From: Negativicutes bacterium
GTDB taxonomy: Bacteria; Bacillota_C; Negativicutes; Sporomusales_B; JARLHX01
Length of the DNA: 64,000 nucleotides
Assembly: GCA_031292015.1 (NCBI GenBank)
Contig: JARLHY010000052.1
Coordinates: forward strand, 1 to 64,000
Reading direction: 5' to 3'
Shown here: one piece after another, positions 63,971-64,000 of the stretch
How the letters are laid out: every line of letters starts with the position of its first letter
How positions within the stretch are numbered: position 1 is the first letter of the stretch
Notes under the pieces: model-generated
Seen by the model: the letters and a program-made list of their open reading frames with translations, nothing else
Told to the model about the DNA's origin: nothing
The model's database searches: none
Made by a program: the position numbers and the translations under genes

Positions 63971-64000
63971 TTTGTGGCGACAGCCGCCTCAGCAAGTTAT

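Overview
The window looks like one contiguous piece of a Gram-positive-lineage, endospore-forming anaerobe, most probably a member of the Negativicutes (Sporomusaceae-like). This is inferred from: sporulation genes (spoVS, ylbJ); the order fapR-plsX-fabH-fabK-fabD-fabG-acpP-fabF-rnc followed by smc-ftsY-ylxM-ffh-rpsP-khpA-ylqD-rimM-trmD-rplS-lepB; strong AAGGAGG ribosome binding sites with many GTG/TTG starts; and GC-rich coding sequence. I cannot name a genus.

Layout. (1) 1-3740 is an AT-richer accessory patch. It holds a 5'-truncated PIN-like protein, a DUF1836 protein with a glycine-zipper N-terminus facing two very small genes, a GIY-YIG (T5orf172/MUG113-type) protein and a truncated second copy of it. 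It ends at a tRNA-Asn/tRNA-fMet pair. (2) 4154-9231 holds a secreted SGNH hydrolase, an orphan GAF/PAS histidine kinase, a small unknown gene, and an HD-GYP c-di-GMP phosphodiesterase behind a c-di-GMP-I riboswitch and terminator. (3) 9426-17065 is a catabolic locus: iron-type alcohol dehydrogenase, GntR/LacI hybrid regulator, TRAP substrate-binding lipoprotein, fused TRAP permease, IlvD/Edd-type dehydratase and a small exported protein. It probably takes up and dehydrates a sugar acid or similar hydroxy acid. (4) 17136-23125 holds a Cache-HAMP receptor without a recognisable output domain, then a CBS-sigma54 activator with a textbook -24/-12 promoter in front of an OFA-family transporter and a two-subunit CoA-transferase.

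(5) 23278-29911 holds an unknown 99-residue protein, putrescine aminotransferase, an SRPBCC protein, HtpX, SpeD, and the run M42 peptidase, gamma-carbonic-anhydrase-like protein, Ndk, PduO-type adenosyltransferase, FmdB-type zinc ribbon, ending in a possible 26-residue SpoVM-like peptide. (6) 30456-35672 holds an EF-G paralogue, tRNA-Gln and tRNA-Pro (minus strand), an NlpC/P60 hydrolase and a DUF4127 protein. (7) 35826-42222 holds rsmD, coaD, a coiled-coil protein, ylbJ, ylbK-type patatin, tmcAL and ackA. It is followed by a striking nested-hairpin element bracketed by a 21-nt direct repeat. (8) 42589-63928 is the housekeeping block for fatty acid synthesis (FapR regulon), RNase III, SMC, SRP, S16/L19 and tRNA/rRNA modification, ending in lepB.

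The most interesting items are the nested-hairpin element at 42244-42433, the glycine-zipper/DUF1836 divergent module, the riboswitch-HD-GYP unit, the sigma54-CoA-transferase unit, the 5'-end hairpin touching the htpX ribosome binding site, the SpoVM-like micro-ORF, the sigma-H promoter of spoVS, and the IlvD-family protein that lacks one expected cluster cysteine.
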